From: Betaproteobacteria bacterium
GTDB lineage: Bacteria; Pseudomonadota; Gammaproteobacteria; Burkholderiales; JACQAP01
Direction of reading: 5' to 3'
DNA length: 35,288 nucleotides
NCBI GenBank assembly: GCA_025351455.1
Contig: JANXVW010000193.1
Coordinates: 1 to 35,288, forward strand
The notes below the pieces were generated by a model. That model was not told the DNA's origin. It was given only the letters and a program-made list of their open reading frames with translations, and ran no database searches. Positions 7,358-15,779 of the stretch are shown here, one piece after another. Position 1 is the first letter of the stretch; every line of letters begins with the position of its first letter. The translations under genes and the position numbers were made by a program.

Positions 7358-8722
7358 TCAATTCAGCCCCAGGCGCTCCATCCGGTAGCGCATCGAGCGG
7401 AAGGTAATGCCCAGCAGCTTGGCCGCTGCGGTGCGGTTGAAGCGAGTCTTTTCCAGCGCCTCGAGGATGGCCTCTTTCTCGACGCGATCGAGATAGTCCT
7501 GCAACGGCGCCTTGCTGTCGCCGCCGACGACAACAGGCTGTCCCGGAATATCCTCTGGCGTGAGCTGGAGATCTTCCGCCGTCACCTTGCCGTCGCTGCA
7601 CAATGCCATCGCCCGTTCGAGCACATTCTCAAGTTCACGGACGTTTCCCGGGAAGTCGTAGCGTTTCAGATCCTCCAGCGCCTCGGGGGCGATTTCCGGC
7701 TTCTTCGCGCCGGCATTGCGAGACAGCTTGTCGAGCAGCGATCCGACGAATTGCGGGATGTCTTCGCGCATCTCCCGCAATGCCGGCATGCGCAACTCGA
7801 TCACGTTGAGCCGGTAGTAAAGGTCATGCCGGAACTTGCCCCCTTCCACGCATTCACCCAGTTTCTGGTGGGTGGCGCTGATGATGCGCACGTCGAGCGG
7901 CTCTTCCTGCGTCGCGCCGACCTTGCGCACCTTCTTCTCCTGGATTGCCCGCAGCAGTTTGACCTGCATCGGCAGCGGCAGATCGGCGACTTCGTCGAGG
8001 AACAGCGTGCCGCCATGCGCCGCCTGGAAGAAACCATCCCGGTCGCTGTCCGCGCCGGTAAAGGCGCCCTTGCGATAGCCGAAGAATTCCGACTCCATGA
8101 GGTTTTCCGGAATGGCCCCGCAATTGACCGGAACGAAGGGCTGGGCACGGCGCGCGCCTTTCTGGTGGATGAGCCGCGCCGCAAGCTCCTTGCCGCTGCC
8201 CGATTCGCCTGTAATGTGCACGGGCGCTTCGCTCCGCGCGAGCTTTTCGATCAGTTCGCGGACCTGTTGGATGGCGGCAGAATCGCCAATCATCGCCTGC
8301 TCGTTCGAAGACTTGGCTGCCGCGGGTTGCGGCAGCGAGAGGGCGGATTTGACCAGCGTACGCAGCTGCTCCAGAGAAACCGGCTTGGCCAGGTAGTCGA
8401 AAGCCCCGGCCTTCAGGGCCGCCACGGCATTTTCGGTATTGCCGTGGGCGGTAATCACCGCAACCGGGAGATCCGACAGGTTGTCCGAGATGAACTGCAC
8501 CAGCTCGAGGCCTTCGCCATCGGGCAGGCGCATGTCGGTCAGGCAAAGGTCGTAATCGCCCGTCTGCACCTTCTCGATCGCTCCCTTGACGGTCGTTGCG
8601 CGGTCGACATCCAGTCCCATGCGCAACAGGGTGAGCTCGATGAGTTCGAGAATATCTTCTTCATCGTCGACGATGAGCACCGAACGCGATGTCGATCCTG
8701 CGGGCTGATCCTTGCGTTTCAC
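7358..8722 (-). CDS. pilR: Sigma-54-dependent response regulator PilR
   Basis: This 454-residue NtrC-type activator has a receiver domain (phospho-acceptor Asp63 in LTDMRLPDG, and Lys113 in LAKP), a sigma-54 AAA+ domain (Walker A GESGSGKE at 172-179; the sigma-54 contact loop GAFTGA at 219-224) and a C-terminal Fis-type helix-turn-helix ending KLLGITFRSMRYRMERLGLN, close to the PilR signature. PilR activates pilA and type IV pilus genes with RpoN. The track ORF starts 100 codons too early. The GTG at 8722 overlaps the pilS stop as GTGA and has GAGGAG about 8 nt upstream, so the pair is translationally coupled. No pilin gene lies in the window, so the target is inferred from family. Confidence 0.92.
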   Translation of the reverse strand: MKRKDQPAGSTSRSVLIVDDEEDILELIELTLLRMGLDVDRATTVKGAIEKVQTGDYDLCLTDMRLPDGEGLELVQFISDNLSDLPVAVITAHGNTENAVAALKAGAFDYLAKPVSLEQLRTLVKSALSLPQPAAAKSSNEQAMIGDSAAIQQVRELIEKLARSEAPVHITGESGSGKELAARLIHQKGARRAQPFVPVNCGAIPENLMESEFFGYRKGAFTGADSDRDGFFQAAHGGTLFLDEVADLPLPMQVKLLRAIQEKKVRKVGATQEEPLDVRIISATHQKLGECVEGGKFRHDLYYRLNVIELRMPALREMREDIPQFVGSLLDKLSRNAGAKKPEIAPEALEDLKRYDFPGNVRELENVLERAMALCSDGKVTAEDLQLTPEDIPGQPVVVGGDSKAPLQDYLDRVEKEAILEALEKTRFNRTAAAKLLGITFRSMRYRMERLGLN

Positions 8723-10341
8723 GCTGACACTCCTCTGCAGACCAGACTGAACTGGGCACCGACCGGCCGCTCCACATAGTCGAGCGTAGCCGCGTTTGCC
8801 TCGCAGATCTCGCGAGCGATATAAAGGCCGAGCCCCGTGCCGCTGGATGCTGTGGTGAAAAACGGTTCGAACAGATGCGCGCGCAACGACTCGGCGATGC
8901 CCATGCCGTCGTCGATGACGTTTAATTCTACCGTACCCTGCCGCGGACCCGGGCGCACACTTACGACGATACTGCCCGGATTTTTCTGGCAATAGCGCAA
9001 GGCATTGCGGCACAGGTTCCACATGATCTGGTTCAGGTGGCTGCGGTCGAAGGAGATGGTAGCCTCGATTTCCTCCTCCACGCGAATAGTATCGTTCGCC
9101 ACTTTTTCGATTTCGCAGAATTCCGCAGCAAAGGTTGCCAGGTACTCGCCCAAGCCGAAGTGCTCTCGCACCGCGCGATCGCGACGGTTCAACTTAAGCA
9201 CGTCCTGGACCATGCGGTCGAGCCGCTGCGTATTGTCGTGGATGATCTGCAGCATCCGCGCGTGCGACGGACTGCGCAAAGCGGAGTCCTCGAGCAGCAA
9301 CTCGGTGGCGTGGTTGATCGCCGACAGCGGATTCCTGATTTCGTGGGCAATGTTGGCGGTGAGCCGCCCCAGCGACGCGAGTTTGAGTTGCTGGGCCTGC
9401 TGCTGGACACGCGTCAGGTCTTCCAGAAAAATCACGACACCGACATTGCGGCTGATGCCCGCCTGGACGAAGCGCGCCGCCGTCGGCTTATGCGTCTGCA
9501 CCGTGCGCAGCGGGTCCAATCCGGAACTGCCGGGATCACGCCGCCATTGTCCCAGGCGCGCGGCCAGCGTCGGCGCATAGTCCTGCAGGAGGATTTCCCG
9601 ATGCGTGCGGCGCAGCGGACCGAGGATGGACTCCGCCTGGCTGTTGATCTGGCGTATCACCCCGCGTTCGTCGACCACGAGAACGCCGTCCTGCATGTCC
9701 TGGATCACCAGCTGATTCACTTGCGCAAGGTTGGCGAGATCGACTTCGCGCTGCGCCACGATCGCCTCGATTGCGACGGCGCGCTTGGCGAGCGAGTGCG
9801 CCAGCCAGCCGGTGGCAAAAAACCCGATGCTCAGCAGTCCTGCCTGGGCGTACTGCGCGGTGGAGCCTGAGAGGAACACCACCTGATACGTCTGTTCGCC
9901 GAGCACGGCAATCGTGGCCAGCGCGGCAAAGAACAGCGTGAGCCTGCCGCGGCTGATCAACCCCACTGCAGCCAGCGAAACCACCAGGAGCAGGCCCAGG
10001 CCGCTGCCGATGCCGCCGCTGGCGTGCATCAGCACAGTCAGAAAGAAGATGTCCGCGCAGATCTGTACGGTGAGTTGTACGGTGAAGTAAGGTTTGCGCG
10101 GCAGCACGGCGGCAAACGCCAGCAGGCTGAAAAGGACGTAGCCGGCATCCACATATAAATAGACCTGCCGGCTGTTGGAGCCGAACGGGATGTTGTCGCC
10201 CAAGGTTACGGCGGCAACGAACAGCACCACGGCCGTGGCAAGGCGATAGGCGTTGAAGTAAAACAGCGAGCGCCAGAAGGCATCCCCGTACTGCCGGCGT
10301 TCGACCGAGAATCCCTGGAGCGGAAATGGAGTACTGCTCAT
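8719..10341 (-). CDS. pilS: Type IV pilus sensor histidine kinase PilS
   Basis: This 540-residue membrane kinase has about six hydrophobic segments in residues 25-185, a PAS-like region around 205-310 (VIQDMQDGVLVVDERG), then HisKA with the phospho-acceptor His333 (IAHEIRNPLS) and an HATPase domain near the C-terminus (MWNLCRNALRYC; DDGMGIAESL; GTGLGLYIAREI). PilS phosphorylates PilR and in studied species senses PilA in the membrane. AGGGAC lies shortly before the ATG. It is 22 bp downstream of the PP0621-like gene and overlaps pilR by 4 bp, so the three form an operon. Confidence 0.93.
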   Translation of the reverse strand: MSSTPFPLQGFSVERRQYGDAFWRSLFYFNAYRLATAVVLFVAAVTLGDNIPFGSNSRQVYLYVDAGYVLFSLLAFAAVLPRKPYFTVQLTVQICADIFFLTVLMHASGGIGSGLGLLLVVSLAAVGLISRGRLTLFFAALATIAVLGEQTYQVVFLSGSTAQYAQAGLLSIGFFATGWLAHSLAKRAVAIEAIVAQREVDLANLAQVNQLVIQDMQDGVLVVDERGVIRQINSQAESILGPLRRTHREILLQDYAPTLAARLGQWRRDPGSSGLDPLRTVQTHKPTAARFVQAGISRNVGVVIFLEDLTRVQQQAQQLKLASLGRLTANIAHEIRNPLSAINHATELLLEDSALRSPSHARMLQIIHDNTQRLDRMVQDVLKLNRRDRAVREHFGLGEYLATFAAEFCEIEKVANDTIRVEEEIEATISFDRSHLNQIMWNLCRNALRYCQKNPGSIVVSVRPGPRQGTVELNVIDDGMGIAESLRAHLFEPFFTTASSGTGLGLYIAREICEANAATLDYVERPVGAQFSLVCRGVSA

Positions 10342-10363
10342 CAGTCCCTGGCGCAGATTGCGG

Positions 10364-10618
10364 CTAACGGCGTTCCCGATCGGCGAGTTGCAGATGCTCT
10401 TTGCTGCAGAAGAAGTCGCCGCGGGAGGTCACTGCTTCGCTCGTCGGCAGGTGCACGCCGCACACGCCGCATCGAACCATGTCTTCGCCATGCGTTGACG
10501 GGGAATCCTGTTTCGGCGAGGAATGCGGCGGCGGCATGCCCGACGACTTCCGCGCCTGGTTGCGCAGGAACAGGTAAAAGACAATGAAGACGGCGATGAC
10601 GAGGAGGAATTTTGCCAT
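10364..10618 (-). CDS. PP0621-like small membrane-anchored zinc-ribbon protein
   Basis: An 84-residue protein with one N-terminal membrane segment (residues 3-19, LLVIAVFIVFYLFLR), a Ser/Pro-rich linker and a C-terminal metal-site pattern: Cys50-x2-Cys53 (VRCGVCGVHLP) with Cys71 and His75 (FFCSKEH). Proteins of this pattern (PP0621 family) are commonly encoded next to pilS/pilR in beta- and gammaproteobacteria; their function is unknown. It is the first gene before pilS, with a CGAGG-type ribosome site. The orientation of the zinc ribbon across the membrane is not predicted with confidence. Confidence 0.82.
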   Translation of the reverse strand: MAKFLLVIAVFIVFYLFLRNQARKSSGMPPPHSSPKQDSPSTHGEDMVRCGVCGVHLPTSEAVTSRGDFFCSKEHLQLADRERR

Positions 10619-10646
10619 GAGAGCCTCGCAGCGCGTAAGGATGGAT

Positions 10647-10723
<77 letters not shown>

Positions 10724-10733
10724 ACGGTGAGTT

Positions 10734-11702
10734 TCAGTAATTGCGGGTCACCGCAAAGGCCGCCAATTCTATCAAACTATCCCTGTATTTTGAATCAGGC
10801 AGTGCGGCGACCGAATCGCGTGCCTCCCGCGCCGACGCCTCCGCCTGTTTGCGCGTGTAATCGAGGGCCCCGGTCTCCTGCATTGTTTTGAGCACGGGCG
10901 CGAAATCGCTCAAACCTCCGTTTACAAGAGCATTGCGGATGATCGCCGCCTGTTCCGGGCTGCCATTGCGCATCGCATGGATGATGGGAAGGGTGGCCTT
11001 GCCTTCGGCCAGGTCATCGCCGAGATTCTTCCCGGTCTGCGCCAGGTCGCCAGAATAATCGAGAATGTCGTCCACCAGCTGAAAAGCCGTACCCAGGTGC
11101 ATGCCGTAGTTCGCCAATGCCTCTTCCTCGCCCGCAGGCACGGCGGCAAGAATGGCGCCAATGCGCCCTGCGGCCTCGAACAGCTTTGCGGTTTTCGAAC
11201 GGATCACGCGCAGGTAGTCGTGCTCGGTCACGTCGGCATTTTGCACGTGCAGGAGCTGCATCACCTCGCCCTCTGCAATGGTGTTGGTGGCATCGGCCAG
11301 GACCTCCATGATGCGCATGTTCTGCACTTCGACCATCATCTGGAAGGCGCGCGAATAGAGGAAATCGCCGACCAACACGGCCGCCGCATTGCCGAACGTG
11401 GAATTGGCTGTTGCGCGCCCGCGCCGCATATGCGAATCGTCCACGACATCGTCGTGCAGGAGCGTGGCGGTATGGATGAACTCGACGACCGCCGCCAGAT
11501 CGTGGTGATGCCGTCCCGAATAGCCGCAGGCTCCAGCCGACAAGATGACCAGCGCGGGCCGCAATCTTTTGCCGCCGCTGCCAATAATGTAGTCGGCTAC
11601 CTGCCGGATCAGAACCACGTCGGATTTGAGTCGATCGCGGATGACGAGGTCAACCTTGTCCATGTCCGCGGCAATCAGGCTTTTGATGATTTCAGGGGTC
11701 AC
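10734..11702 (-). CDS. ispB: Octaprenyl (polyprenyl) diphosphate synthase
   Basis: IspB elongates farnesyl diphosphate with isopentenyl units to make the side chain of ubiquinone. The 322-residue protein has the trans-prenyltransferase fold with the first Asp-rich motif at 84-88 ([15 protein letters not shown]), the second at 211-215 ([12 protein letters not shown]), and the GGKRLRP substrate loop at 43-49. The track's upstream start ([11 protein letters not shown]) crosses the divergent promoter region and has no family support. I choose GTG 11702 because homology begins about there ([16 protein letters not shown]), but no good Shine-Dalgarno is visible, so the exact start is uncertain. It is divergent from rplU, the usual arrangement in proteobacteria, and followed by tRNA-Pro. 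Confidence 0.92.
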   Translation of the reverse strand: MTPEIIKSLIAADMDKVDLVIRDRLKSDVVLIRQVADYIIGSGGKRLRPALVILSAGACGYSGRHHHDLAAVVEFIHTATLLHDDVVDDSHMRRGRATANSTFGNAAAVLVGDFLYSRAFQMMVEVQNMRIMEVLADATNTIAEGEVMQLLHVQNADVTEHDYLRVIRSKTAKLFEAAGRIGAILAAVPAGEEEALANYGMHLGTAFQLVDDILDYSGDLAQTGKNLGDDLAEGKATLPIIHAMRNGSPEQAAIIRNALVNGGLSDFAPVLKTMQETGALDYTRKQAEASAREARDSVAALPDSKYRDSLIELAAFAVTRNY

Positions 11703-11833
11703 AAAGGAACGGGGTGAAAGAGCGTTGCCGCCTGGCAAAGTGCGCGATGGTAGAAACCGCGCCGGTGCAGTGTCAAGGAAATACGCGAAGGGAGAAAGCC
11801 GGCGGGCCACCCGCCCCTGCCCGACACTTTTGC

Positions 11834-11862
11834 TTTACTAAGCCCTTCTTTTTTTGTAGTAT
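11834..11862 (+). promoter_or_regulatory. Possible promoter of rplU-rpmA
   Basis: TTTACT (11834-11839), a 17-bp spacer and TAGTAT (11857-11862) lie 38 bp before the rplU ATG in the ispB-rplU divergent region. Each hexamer matches consensus at only four of six positions. Confidence 0.4.
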
Positions 11863-11899
11863 GCCCGGCTTTCCTCAAAAGCGTACCGAGGGTCTCATC

Positions 11900-12223
11900 A
11901 TGTATGCGGTCATAAAAACCGGCGGCAAGCAGTATCGCGTCGCCACAGGCGAAAAAATCAAGGTAGAACAGCTACCTGCGGACATTGGCAGCCAGGTTGC
12001 CGTGGATGTTCTGATGGTCGCGGATGGCGACAAGATCTCGATCGGGGCGCCATTGGTAGCCGGGGCAAAGGTCGAAGCCACGGTCGTGTCGCACGGTCGC
12101 CACGACAAGGTCACCATCTTCAAGATGCGCCGGCGCAAGCACTATCAGCGTCATGGCGGACATCGGCAGAACTACACCGAGATTCAAATCGGCGCGATTC
12201 AGATCGGCGCGATCTCGGCATAA
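11900..12223 (+). CDS. rplU: 50S ribosomal protein L21
   Basis: L21 binds 23S rRNA in the large subunit. The 107-residue protein starts [14 protein letters not shown] and carries the family core ([21 protein letters not shown]). The ORF track begins 62 codons earlier; ATG 11900 is the family start and has GAGGG nearby. The C-terminus is odd: [12 protein letters not shown] contains a 5-residue tandem duplication (QIGAI twice) where L21 normally ends in a single such segment, making the protein slightly longer than the usual ~103. It is followed at 12 bp by rpmA. Confidence 0.97.
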   Translation: MYAVIKTGGKQYRVATGEKIKVEQLPADIGSQVAVDVLMVADGDKISIGAPLVAGAKVEATVVSHGRHDKVTIFKMRRRKHYQRHGGHRQNYTEIQIGAIQIGAISA

Positions 12224-12235
12224 GGAACCCAGAAC

Positions 12236-12493
12236 ATGGCACACAAAAAAGCAGGCGGCAGTTCCCGTAACGGCCGCGACTCGCAGTCCAAGCGCCTTGG
12301 CGTGAAGCGGTATGGCGGTGAAGTGATCTCCGCCGGCAGCATCATCATCCGCCAGCGTGGCACCCAGGTTCACCCCGGCGAAAATGTCGGCATCGGCAAG
12401 GATCACACGCTGTTCGCGAAGATCACGGGCACCGTGAACTTCACGACCAAGGGCCCGTTCAAGAAAAAGACCGTCAACGTCGTGCCGGCGTAA
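12236..12493 (+). CDS. rpmA: 50S ribosomal protein L27
   Basis: An 85-residue protein starting [20 protein letters not shown], the conserved L27 N-terminus that reaches the peptidyl-transferase centre. No N-terminal cleavage extension (as in Firmicutes) is present. TAAGGA lies about 9 nt before the ATG. It is co-transcribed with rplU and followed directly by a strong terminator. Confidence 0.98.
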   Translation: MAHKKAGGSSRNGRDSQSKRLGVKRYGGEVISAGSIIIRQRGTQVHPGENVGIGKDHTLFAKITGTVNFTTKGPFKKKTVNVVPA

Positions 12494-12514
12494 GGTTTCC
12501 CGCTTCAAGCCCAG

Positions 12515-12543
12515 AAGCCCTATCGATCCGGTAGGGCTTTTTT
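12515..12543 (+). terminator. Rho-independent terminator after rpmA
   Basis: AAGCCCTA (12515-12522) pairs with TAGGGCTT (12532-12539) around a 9-nt loop, and the right arm runs into a T-tract. It separates rplU-rpmA from obgE, which must have its own promoter or depend on readthrough. Confidence 0.92.
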
Positions 12544-12580
12544 GTTTCCCTGCCTCGGACGCGAGATCAGGAATTCTGTT

Positions 12581-12724
12581 AACACGAAGGACACGAAGGA
12601 AAACCTGAAGTCGGAACTGGTTCGTTTCACGTCGAGATTGCAGCTATGGCAGCCCTGATCGCCTCGTCGGTTGGTTTTTTCCATCGTGATCCTTGCCTGC
12701 CTTTCCTTCGTGTCCTTCGTGTCC
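12581..12724. repeat. Inverted tandem-repeat element (ACACGAAGG type) between rpmA and obgE
   Basis: Left arm AACACGAAGGACACGAAGGA (two copies of a 9-bp unit) and right arm TCCTTCGTGTCCTTCGTGT are reverse complements about 100 bp apart. I recognise ACACGAAGGACACGAAGG as a dispersed intergenic repeat that gives spurious NTKDTKE-type ORFs in many genomes, and the track shows such a shadow here. Confidence 0.8.
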
Positions 12725-12748
12725 AATGTGTTCTAGAGTGGTTTAGAT

Positions 12749-13810
12749 ATGAAATTCGTCGACGAATCGAACATCGAAGTCCACGCCGGAAAGGGCGGCG
12801 ACGGCAGCGCGAGCTTCCGGCGCGAGAAGTTCATCCCGCGCGGCGGTCCTGACGGCGGGGACGGCGGACGCGGCGGCAGCATTCTCGCCATCGCCGATCG
12901 CAACATCAATACGCTGGTCGAGTATCGCTATGCCCGCATCCATCGCGCGCGCAACGGCGAAAAAGGCCGCGGGGCAGATTGCTACGGCGCCGCCGCGGAG
13001 GACATCGTCCTGCGATTTCCCGTCGGCACGGTGGTGACCGATATCGAGACGGGCGTCGTTCTGGCGGACCTTTCCACCCACGACCAGACTGCCATCCTCG
13101 CCAAAGGCGGCCAGGGCGGGCTGGGCAACATCCATTTCAAATCGAGCACCAACCGCTCGCCGCGCCAATTCACGCCCGGCACGCTCGGCGAAAGCCGCCG
13201 CCTGAAGCTCGAACTCAAGGTCCTGGCCGATGTCGGCCTGCTCGGGTTGCCGAACGCGGGCAAGTCGACTTATATCCGCTCCGTCTCCGCCGCGCGGCCG
13301 AAGGTTGCCGATTACCCCTTCACCACGCTGCATCCGAATCTCGGCGTGGTGCGCGTGGACGAAAACCGCAGCTTTGTGATTGCCGACATTCCCGGCCTGA
13401 TCGAAGGCGCGTCTGAAGGTGCGGGGCTGGGCCACCAGTTCCTGCGCCATCTGCAACGCACCCGCTTGCTGCTGCACCTGGTCGACGTGGCGCCTTTCGA
13501 CGAGAACGCGGACCCTGCGAACGATGCTCGCGCCATCGTCGAGGAGCTGCGCAAGTATGACGAGTCGCTGTTTCGCAAGCCGCGCTGGCTGGTGCTGAAC
13601 AAGGTCGACCTGATCCCGACCGAGGATCGCGAGGAGAGGATCGGGACTTTCCTGTCGGCGTACACCCGCCTGGTTTGCGAACCGGAGAAAACCTTTATCA
13701 TTTCCGCGCTTACCGGGGAAGGGGGTCGCGAACTCACCTTCGCCATCATGGATCACGTGCAACGCAACGCCCGAACCGAACCCGCCGAGAACGCGGAAGA
13801 TACCGAGTAA
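12749..13810 (+). CDS. obgE: Obg-family GTPase (ribosome assembly/stringent response)
   Basis: ObgE binds the 50S subunit and ppGpp and acts in late ribosome assembly. The 353-residue protein has the glycine-rich Obg domain (about 1-158, e.g. [16 protein letters not shown]) and a GTPase domain with G1 GLPNAGKST at 166-174, G3 DIPGLIEG at 213-220 and G4 NKVD near 282. The C-terminus is short, without the acidic extension of E. coli ObgE. Context rplU-rpmA-obgE-proB is the classic order. The ribosome site before the ATG is weak. The long minus-strand ORF over it is a shadow. Confidence 0.97.
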   Translation: MKFVDESNIEVHAGKGGDGSASFRREKFIPRGGPDGGDGGRGGSILAIADRNINTLVEYRYARIHRARNGEKGRGADCYGAAAEDIVLRFPVGTVVTDIETGVVLADLSTHDQTAILAKGGQGGLGNIHFKSSTNRSPRQFTPGTLGESRRLKLELKVLADVGLLGLPNAGKSTYIRSVSAARPKVADYPFTTLHPNLGVVRVDENRSFVIADIPGLIEGASEGAGLGHQFLRHLQRTRLLLHLVDVAPFDENADPANDARAIVEELRKYDESLFRKPRWLVLNKVDLIPTEDREERIGTFLSAYTRLVCEPEKTFIISALTGEGGRELTFAIMDHVQRNARTEPAENAEDTE

Positions 13811-13830
13811 CCCGCAAGCGCCGCATAGCC

Positions 13831-14949
13831 ATGAAATCAATCGCCGCAGAAGCGCGACGCCTGGTCGTCAAGGTCGGCAGCAGCCTCGTTACGAACGAGG
13901 GCCAGGGGCTCGACCACGCCGCGCTTGCGCGCTGGGCCGAGCAGATCGCCGAACTCAAACGGCGCAAGAAAGAAGTCGTGCTGGTGTCGAGCGGCGCGGT
14001 CGCCGAGGGCATGCAGCGGCTGGGCTGGAAACGCCGGCCGAACGCGCTGCACGAATTGCAGGCCGCAGCCGCCGTCGGCCAGATGGGCCTTGTCGAGGCC
14101 TACGAATCCTGTTTCCGCAAGCACGACCTGCATACCGCGCAGATCTTGCTGACGCATGAAGACCTGGCGGACCGCAAACGCTACCTCAACGCGCGCTCGA
14201 CCTTGCGAACCCTCCTCGACCTGGGTGTCATCCCGGTGATCAACGAGAACGACACGGTCGCCACCGACGAGATCCGGTTCGGCGACAACGATACGCTGGC
14301 GGCACTCGTGACCAACCTGATCGAAGCCGATGCGCTGGTCATCCTGACCGACCAGCCTGGTCTGTACACCAAGGATCCGCGACGCCATGCGGACGCCGAA
14401 CTCGTCAGGGAAGCCAGAGCCGGCGACGCCAGCCTGGAGAAAATGGCGGGCGGCGTGGGCAGCCACATAGGCAGCGGCGGGATGCTCACCAAAGTACTCG
14501 CGGCCAGGCGCGCGGCTCGCAGCGGCGCCGCCACCATCATCGCTTCAGGTCGCGAAGCCAACGTGCTGGTCCGGCTGGCTTCCGGCGAAGCGATAGGCAC
14601 GCAGCTCAACGCGGAAACATTGACGCTCGCGGCGCGCAAACAATGGATGGCGGACCACCTGCAGGTGCGCGGCAAGCTCAAGCTCGACGATGGGGCCGTG
14701 CGCGCACTCAGGACCGAGGGAAAAAGCCTGCTGCCGATCGGCGTATTCGAAGCGGCGGGAGAATTCGAGCGCGGCGAGGTCGTAAGCTGCCTGGACCCGC
14801 TAGGCCATGAGATCGCGCGCGGACTGGTGAACTACAACTCAATCGAGACGCGCAAGATCCTGAAGTCGCCGAGCCATGAAATCGAGGCCCGCCTGGGCTA
14901 TATCGACGAACCCGAGCTTATTCACCGGGACAATCTGGTTCTCCTCTAG
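13831..14949 (+). CDS. proB: Glutamate 5-kinase
   Basis: ProB phosphorylates glutamate, the first and feedback-inhibited step of proline synthesis. The 372-residue protein has an amino-acid-kinase domain ([12 protein letters not shown] at about 11-22; [32 protein letters not shown]) and a C-terminal PUA domain (from about residue 275, [20 protein letters not shown]). The track ORF starts in the 3' end of obgE; ATG 13831 is 20 bp after the obgE stop and gives the standard N-terminus. No clear Shine-Dalgarno is visible, so translation may rely on coupling to obgE. Confidence 0.96.
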   Translation: MKSIAAEARRLVVKVGSSLVTNEGQGLDHAALARWAEQIAELKRRKKEVVLVSSGAVAEGMQRLGWKRRPNALHELQAAAAVGQMGLVEAYESCFRKHDLHTAQILLTHEDLADRKRYLNARSTLRTLLDLGVIPVINENDTVATDEIRFGDNDTLAALVTNLIEADALVILTDQPGLYTKDPRRHADAELVREARAGDASLEKMAGGVGSHIGSGGMLTKVLAARRAARSGAATIIASGREANVLVRLASGEAIGTQLNAETLTLAARKQWMADHLQVRGKLKLDDGAVRALRTEGKSLLPIGVFEAAGEFERGEVVSCLDPLGHEIARGLVNYNSIETRKILKSPSHEIEARLGYIDEPELIHRDNLVLL

Positions 14950-14960
14950 GAGGGCAACCA

Positions 14961-15189
14961 GATTGCAGTGAAGGCTAACGTCTGCGCCAGCCGACGTTAA
15001 GTACCGAAGGTGTGTGCCGGAACTACAACCTTGTGCTGCTTTAGCTGCGCACGATTGCAGTGAAGGCTAACGTCTGCGCCAGCCAACGTTAAGTACCGAA
15101 GGTCTGTGCCGGAACTACAACCTTGCGTTGCTTTAGCTGCGCACGAGTGCAGTGAAGGCTAACTTGCTTCAGCAAGTTACGGTGCACTC
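14961..15189. repeat. 92-bp tandem direct repeat (2.2 copies) built from hairpins
   Basis: Units begin at 14961, 15053 and 15145, exactly 92 bp apart, each with G-A-(T/G)-T-G-C-A-G-T-G-A-A-G-G-C-T-A-A-C. Units 1 and 2 differ at only about five positions. Each contains inverted repeats: TAACGTC..GACGTTA, AAGGT..ACCTT and GTGC..GCAC. The third, partial unit keeps the left flank but replaces the stem by TAACTTGCttcaGCAAGTTA inside an outer stem GAGTGCA/TGCACTC, ending at the convergent lipoprotein stop. The pairing is kept while the stem sequence changes. No T-run follows. The block fills the gap between proB and the convergent gene. Confidence 0.88.
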
Positions 15190-15779
15190 TACCGGTTCTT
15201 ATCGGTCACGTTTTCGAGGGGATTCCCCGCAAGATTGGCTATCAGGTCTTTTTCGTTGCGACCGGCAATCGCCTCGATGTCGCAAAAATAGTCCTTGTAT
15301 AAAGCGAAGCGGAAATCCGGACTCACTCTGGCGACGTAGCGCCACTGCACATCCGGCACTTTCGCCCATTCGCTTTTTCCGGTCCCGAACGCATAGATCT
15401 TGTATTCGGAAGTCTTGCAGCGCAGGCCCTCGTAGCTCGTGTTGATTGCACCGGACGGCGATTTGATCACCACACTGTAGCGTATCACCCGGTCGGATCC
15501 GATCGAAATCGAATCTCGATCGATGTAAAAGTGGTTCGCCGAATTGCGCCGCGGCGCGAATTCCAGCAGCGCGGAATCCTGCGGATAGGATGGCAATGCC
15601 ACCTCGATTTCCTTGAAGGCTTTTACCTCCGGCACGCCGCCGATATCGTCCGTCATGCCGCGCTGCGACACTTTTGTCGCCGGGGCAGTCGAGGCGCCGC
15701 AGCCACCCAGCGCAAATGCAATTACTGCCAGCGTAACCAGAAGCCGCAATGCGGCCCGCCAACCATCCGTTACTGTCAT
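15189..15779 (-). CDS. CNP1-like family lipoprotein
   Basis: A 196-residue protein with a type II signal peptide: positively charged N-terminus, hydrophobic stretch and lipobox LGGC with Cys27. The mature part (PSYPQDSALLEFAPRRNSANHFYIDRDSI..YSVVIKSPSGAINTSYEGLRC) matches the CNP1-like (uncharacterised, mainly betaproteobacterial) family, to my recognition. The track's 275-residue ORF runs through the end of cfa in another frame; ATG 15779 overlaps the cfa stop as ATGA and places the lipobox correctly. Translational coupling to cfa suggests an envelope-related role, but the function is unknown. Sequence after the signal is hydrophilic with a conserved-looking Cys pair (RC..CDIE). Confidence 0.82.
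   Translation of the reverse strand: MTVTDGWRAALRLLVTLAVIAFALGGCGASTAPATKVSQRGMTDDIGGVPEVKAFKEIEVALPSYPQDSALLEFAPRRNSANHFYIDRDSISIGSDRVIRYSVVIKSPSGAINTSYEGLRCKTSEYKIYAFGTGKSEWAKVPDVQWRYVARVSPDFRFALYKDYFCDIEAIAGRNEKDLIANLAGNPLENVTDKNR

Noticed and set aside
12520-12852. Short ORFs around the ACACGAAGG repeat
   Set aside because: They are translations of the repeat arms and show no independent coding features.
14961-15189. Integron attC site
   Set aside because: GTTAAGT fits GTTRRRY, but the opposite end (GGCTAAC) does not fit RYYYAAC, the stem is too short, and no integrase or cassettes are present.
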